Below are positions 22,451 through 25,192 of a stretch of DNA of 25,192 bases, piece after piece. Where the stretch lies: NCBI GenBank assembly GCA_018064695.1, contig JAGHUU010000102.1, positions 1-25,192 on the forward strand, written 5' to 3'. Each line of letters starts with the position of its first letter. The first letter of the stretch is position 1. This DNA comes from Candidatus Blautia equi. GTDB lineage: Bacteria > Bacillota > Clostridia > Lachnospirales > Lachnospiraceae. Made by a program: the position numbers and the translations under genes. The notes under the pieces were generated by a model. The model was given only the letters and a program-made list of their open reading frames with translations, did not search any database and had not been told where the DNA came from.

Positions 22451-22479
22451 ATATTATCATTCCGGCAGGGCTAACGCAA
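22451..22479 (-). promoter_or_regulatory. Promoter of ptuA-ptuB-HAD operon
   Basis: On the minus strand TTGCGT (22474-22479) and TAATAT (22451-22456) are 17 bases apart. A GTTTACA element (22481-22487 complement) lies directly upstream of the -35 box. Confidence 0.6.
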
Positions 22480-22480
22480 A

Positions 22481-22525
22481 TGTAAACTCCACTATAACAA
22501 GAATCTTACTTAGTTTACAGTAAAC
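22481..22525. promoter_or_regulatory. GTAAAC repeats between divergent promoters
   Basis: GTTTACAGTAAAC (22513-22525) is a 13-base palindrome that ends two bases before the GH43 -35 box. A third copy, TGTAAAC (22481-22487), adjoins the ptuA -35 box. This could be a binding region for one regulator of both divergent units. Confidence 0.4.
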
Positions 22526-22527
22526 AC

Positions 22528-22557
22528 TTGTATATAACTTATGAATAATGGTATACT
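22528..22557 (+). promoter_or_regulatory. Promoter of GH43 gene
   Basis: TTGTAT (22528-22533) and TATACT (22552-22557) are 18 bases apart, placing the start of transcription near 22564 and excluding the upstream in-frame ATG at 22548 as a start codon. Confidence 0.6.
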
Positions 22558-22592
22558 CTCATGGAATGATAAACAGAAAGGTGTTAATCACA

Positions 22593-23576
22593 ATGGCAGC
22601 AGAAAAAAGACCTCTGGTCTCTCATATTTTTACCGCAGATCCATCCGCCCGTGTTTTTGACGGAAAGTTATACATCTACCCATCTCATGACCTGGCTCAC
22701 CACGGCGAGGACAACGATAACGGCGATGAATACGCGATGGAGGATTACCATGTACTCTCTCTGGATTCCGTTGACGCAGAGTGTGTAGATCATGGGGAAG
22801 CACTCCACATGAAGGATATCCCATGGGTAAGCAAACAGATGTGGGCACCCGACGCCATCTGCAAAGACGGCAAATACTATCTGGTCTATCCGGCCAGAGA
22901 TCAGGAAGGTCTCTTCCGCCTGGGCGTGGCCATCTCCGATTCCCCATCCGGTCCTTTCAAAGCAGAACCAGATTATATTGAAGGCAGCTACAGCATTGAC
23001 CCTGGCATCCTTCAGGATGACGACGGTCGTGTATACGTCTACTACGGCGGTCTCTGGGGCGGTCAGCTGGATAAATGGCGCACCGGAACCTTTGACCCAA
23101 CAGCCGGAGAGCTGGAAGGCAACTATGATCCAGAAGCAGTTGCTCAGGGACCTATGTTCGCAGAGTTCGCCCCTGATATGAAGTCCTTTATCACCAAACC
23201 GGTGAACCTTACCATCTATGATAAAGATGGCTCTCCTATCCTCTGCAAAGATGAGGAGCGCCGCTTCTTTGAGAGCCCCTGGGTACATAAATATAACGGA
23301 AAGTACTATCTTTCCTATTCCACCGGTACCACCCATTATATTGTATATGCTACTTCCGACAGCCCGGCAGGTCCTTTCACTTATCAGGGACGCATTCTGG
23401 AGCCTGTTCTTGGCTGGACCACTCACCAGTCCATCGTAGAGTATGAGGGAAAATGGTATCTCTTCTATCACGACTGCGAGCTTTCTAATGGCATTAACCA
23501 CCGCAGAAATGTAAAATTCACAGAGCTTCGCTATAATCCTGACGGAAGCATCATCACTATCGATCCTGCTTATTGA
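22593..23576 (+). CDS. Glycoside hydrolase family 43 enzyme
   Basis: The protein has 327 residues from ATG 22593, chosen because AAAGGTG lies about 9 bases upstream and the promoter lies downstream of other in-frame starts. It has no signal peptide, so it is likely cytoplasmic. It is a five-bladed propeller, with the catalytic set visible in order: base Asp in FTADPSARVFDGKLYIYPSHD (about 15), pKa-modulating Asp in SIDPGILQDDDG (about 132), and general acid Glu in FFESPWVHKYNGKYYLSYST. WAPDAICKDGKYYLVYPA is the usual second blade. GH43 enzymes are inverting beta-xylosidases, alpha-L-arabinofuranosidases or related exo-enzymes; the exact specificity is unknown. It has its own promoter and terminator and no transporter gene nearby. 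Confidence 0.93.
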   Translation: MAAEKRPLVSHIFTADPSARVFDGKLYIYPSHDLAHHGEDNDNGDEYAMEDYHVLSLDSVDAECVDHGEALHMKDIPWVSKQMWAPDAICKDGKYYLVYPARDQEGLFRLGVAISDSPSGPFKAEPDYIEGSYSIDPGILQDDDGRVYVYYGGLWGGQLDKWRTGTFDPTAGELEGNYDPEAVAQGPMFAEFAPDMKSFITKPVNLTIYDKDGSPILCKDEERRFFESPWVHKYNGKYYLSYSTGTTHYIVYATSDSPAGPFTYQGRILEPVLGWTTHQSIVEYEGKWYLFYHDCELSNGINHRRNVKFTELRYNPDGSIITIDPAY

Positions 23577-23583
23577 TCATCAG

Positions 23584-23619
23584 CTGCTGTTCACTATTTG
23601 ATTGTGGACAGCAGTTTTT
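23584..23619 (+). terminator. Terminator of GH43 gene
   Basis: CTGCTGTTCAC (23584-23594) pairs with GTGGACAGCAG (23604-23614), 11 bp with one G-T pair, followed by five T residues, eight bases after the stop codon. Confidence 0.9.
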
Positions 23620-23670
23620 ATTATTTTGGCTAAAATTTATCATTTTTTGCTTTCTTTTCCTCTATCTTTA

Positions 23671-23696
23671 TTGTATAGTACTTGTATACTATACAA
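23671..23696. promoter_or_regulatory. 26-bp perfect inverted repeat, probable autoregulatory operator of the XRE gene
   Basis: TTGTATAGTA (23671-23680), a six-base centre CTTGTA, and TACTATACAA (23687-23696) form a perfect 10+6+10 inverted repeat. It ends 13 bases before the regulator's first ATG and includes a TATACT -10 box (23685-23690), so binding would block transcription. Confidence 0.65.
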
Positions 23697-23709
23697 GACA
23701 GGGGGTTAT

Positions 23710-24030
23710 ATGATGCATTCCGAAGACTACGGTGCTAAAATTAAGAAACTGCGTATCGACATGGGCCTTACACAGAACGAAGTGGCAAAAGAACTTGACG
23801 TAACACCCGGTTATATTTGTAATGTGGAAAATGGCCGCACAGCCATGTCACTTCGCGTTTTGATCTACTACGCTAAACTCATGAACATTTCTCTGGATTC
23901 CCTGGTTGGAACACTGGATGAATCCTATGAGTCCACCTCTCTTGACCGCGAGCTCATGAACGAGGTTGCCAGAATGGATAACGCGGACAAGAAAAAATTA
24001 CTGCAGACCTTAAAAATCTGGAACGCTTAA
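23710..24030 (+). CDS. XRE family transcriptional regulator
   Basis: This protein has 106 residues from ATG 23710; the next codon is also ATG (23713) and is at better spacing (7 bases) from AGGGGG, so either may be used. Residues about 8-65 are a classic Xre/Cro helix-turn-helix: AKIKKLRIDMGLTQNEVAKELDVTPGYICNVENGRTAMSLRVLIYYAKLMNISLDSLVG. A short helical tail of about 40 residues follows (ELMNEVARMDNADKKKLLQTLKIW), likely for dimerisation. The perfect inverted repeat over its promoter suggests self-repression. Its last codons form the left arm of its own terminator. The target genes beyond itself are unknown. Neighbours are GH43 (same strand, terminated) and a converging secreted protein. 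Confidence 0.92.
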   Translation: MMHSEDYGAKIKKLRIDMGLTQNEVAKELDVTPGYICNVENGRTAMSLRVLIYYAKLMNISLDSLVGTLDESYESTSLDRELMNEVARMDNADKKKLLQTLKIWNA

Positions 24031-24045
24031 GTTCCGGATTTTTTT
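24015..24045 (+). terminator. Terminator of XRE gene
   Basis: AATCTGGAAC (24015-24024) pairs with GTTCCGGATT (24031-24040), one G-T pair, then a T run. The stem starts inside the coding sequence. Confidence 0.85.
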
Positions 24046-24069
24046 CTCCTGATCATCTTTCATGACAAC

Positions 24070-24105
24070 AAAAAAGAAGTGCTGAAATATCAGCACTTCT
24101 TTTTT
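24070..24105. terminator. Bidirectional terminator between XRE and secreted-protein genes
   Basis: A 16-bp stem, AAAAAAGAAGTGCTGA (24070-24085) with its complement (24090-24105), has an AATA loop. T residues follow on both strands, so it can stop the converging minus-strand gene and back up the XRE terminator. Confidence 0.9.
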
Positions 24106-24118
24106 ATTGTTTATTCTA

Positions 24119-24973
24119 TTATTCTTCTGCTTTGGTATAAAGAACCAGCTCATCCGGAACCTCCTCCGGTGCTTCGTATAAAACAGTGCATTCAGGGTCG
24201 GTATAAAGGTTCTCGTAGTTTTCAGCAAGGATCGGCAGAACCAGGGCTTCTTTTACTACGGTAGCACCAAAGGACATTTCCTTATCGGTGCCAGGGTCAG
24301 CGATGATGGTGACTTTGCGGAGGTTATCCTCATCTCCTGTGTAGGCTCTCTTTGCAGCTTCCTCATCGATCTTATAGTTTTCTGCGTTGTATGTGGTTTT
24401 GAACGTTACAAACTGCTGCTCCTCTTCCTCAAGGACTACGGAGCCTGTCATCTCTTTGATCTCGTAGGTTTCGGCATCCACAATGAGAACGTTTTTCTGG
24501 ATCTCAGTTGTCTCATCCTCCAGCTCGTGCTCTACCTGAATTACAAGCTCGATCTGGCCATCTTTTTCGGTCTGGCTTATGATCTCATCGTTCTCGTAAA
24601 CAAAGTAAGGAACGTTCATGTAGGTTAAGAAAGCCTCTTCCTCCGCACCTTCCATGACAAGCACCAGGTAATCCGGTTCGCCCTCGTCGTATCCGGTGAG
24701 TTCGCCGTCCACCCAGTTTATGCCCCAGGTAGGAGCCACGTGGGAGAAGCTGTCCGGTGTAACGAAGATCTGCTCTGTCCACTCTTCCTCTCCGTCGGTA
24801 TAGGTGTAGTCGATCAGTACATTATCATATTTGAGGAGGAGGTCATCCAGAATATTTGCCTCTTCGATCTTTGTGATGATCTCCGGTTTTTCCTCCTCTG
24901 CACAGACTGCAGTGCCAAGAACCAGAACTGCTGCCGCAGATGCAAGCGCCATTTTCATAAGTTTTTTATACAT
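24119..24973 (-). CDS. Secreted acidic protein of unknown function
   Basis: The protein has 284 residues from ATG 24973, which has AAAGGAG about 9 bases upstream; in-frame ATGs to 25039 lack ribosome sites. Residues 1-24 are a signal peptide (MYKKLMKMALASAAAVLVLGTAVCA) with a probable cut before EEEKPE. A cysteine sits at the end, but no clear lipobox is seen. The mature protein is strongly acidic. It alternates beta-strand-like segments (VLIDYTYTDGEEEWTEQIFVTPDSF, IELVIQVEHELEDETTEIQKNVLIVDAETYEIKEMTG), a pattern seen in outer-surface proteins that measure or carry small ligands (LolA/DUF4367-like), but this is only a resemblance. No function is assigned. A weak TATGAT -10 box lies near 25035-25040. 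Confidence 0.82.
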   Translation of the reverse strand: MYKKLMKMALASAAAVLVLGTAVCAEEEKPEIITKIEEANILDDLLLKYDNVLIDYTYTDGEEEWTEQIFVTPDSFSHVAPTWGINWVDGELTGYDEGEPDYLVLVMEGAEEEAFLTYMNVPYFVYENDEIISQTEKDGQIELVIQVEHELEDETTEIQKNVLIVDAETYEIKEMTGSVVLEEEEQQFVTFKTTYNAENYKIDEEAAKRAYTGDEDNLRKVTIIADPGTDKEMSFGATVVKEALVLPILAENYENLYTDPECTVLYEAPEEVPDELVLYTKAEE

Positions 24974-25111
24974 ATCAGGAATCTCCTTTCTGACAGAGGA
25001 CACATTCCATGTGATCCCCATGTTCATAGAGTTCATCATACCATTTTTTCAGAAAATATGCTACTAAAATCAACGGAAAACCGCATAAAATAACAATGTC
25101 ATTAACTTTAG

Positions 25112-25155
25112 AAAAATGGGTATGGTTATTCATGAGTGAACATACCCATTTTTTT
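25112..25155. terminator. Bidirectional terminator near the right edge
   Basis: AAAAATGGGTATG (25112-25124) pairs with CATACCCATTTTT (25141-25153), a perfect 13-bp stem with a T run on both strands. On the minus strand it ends a gene lying outside the window to the right. Nothing else is seen in 25156-25192. Confidence 0.85.
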
Positions 25156-25192
25156 ATTTGCTGATAAGATTCATTATTTATGGGCGCAGTAT

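Noticed and set aside
22405..22592. Retron reverse transcriptase or ncRNA next to ptuA
   Set aside because: The ATPase-HNH pair also occurs in retrons, but the gap is under 200 bases, the other side is a HAD gene, and no YADD-type reverse transcriptase frame is seen in the window.
22668..23501. 277-aa open frame opposite GH43
   Set aside because: The plus-strand GH43 gene has all catalytic motifs, a promoter and a terminator; the opposite frame has none.
1..25192. CRISPR arrays, insertion sequences or prophage genes
   Set aside because: I saw no regularly spaced repeats, no transposase or integrase frames, and no phage structural genes. The ptu genes show no obvious attachment-site duplication at their borders.

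Overview
The window reads as a chromosomal segment of a gut-type, spore-forming Firmicute, most likely Lachnospiraceae. The reasons are the SigH gene in a Bacillus/Clostridia-style cysS-mrnC-rlmB-sigH block, strong AGGAGG ribosome sites, TTGACA/TATAAT promoters, a circularly permuted GH3 beta-glucosidase of the Ruminococcus/Butyrivibrio kind, and a DUF6472-like small protein. The genus is not determined. Most genes lie on the minus strand. Coding density is high, and no gene-free stretch exceeds 300 bases.

Layout. 1-1366 (minus): maf, an 85-aa unknown protein and the start of a secreted protein that runs off the left edge, downstream of one good promoter. 1533-2173 (plus): a tail-acidic membrane-anchored protein and tRNA-Thr(GGT), each with a terminator. 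2188-2577 (minus): a HAAS-like small membrane protein. 2725-5292: permuted GH3 glucosidase. 5413-7077: glutaminyl-tRNA synthetase. 7202-12853 (minus): a housekeeping block, ridA-ispF-cysS-mrnC-rlmB-sigH-mgtE, with a promoter before ridA and hairpins between rlmB and sigH; mgtE carries a one-base frameshift. 13006-14487: secreted beta-lactamase-fold serine hydrolase with wall-binding-like repeats. 14546-16939: Fe-S helicase with an N-terminal PD-(D/E)XK-like nuclease domain. 17062-18381: aspartate kinase. 18539-19222: TrmO. 19348-19530 (plus): small Cys-rich DUF6472-like protein.

19566-22404 (minus) is the most accessory-looking part. It holds an ABC-type ATPase (PtuA-like) and an HNH nuclease (PtuB-like), which together look like a Septu anti-phage module. 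A Cof-type HAD phosphatase follows. Both gene junctions are ATGA four-base overlaps, so the three genes look translationally coupled. The divergent neighbour (22593-23576, plus) is a GH43 glycosidase, and the shared intergenic region carries GTTTAC/GTAAAC repeats. An XRE regulator (23710-24030) with a 26-bp inverted repeat over its promoter follows. A secreted protein (24119-24973, minus) closes the window.

The strongest leads are the Septu-like operon with its coupled HAD gene, the split mgtE, the nuclease-helicase fusion, the unexplained long hairpin downstream of lysC, and the promoter/terminator overlap in front of lysC.
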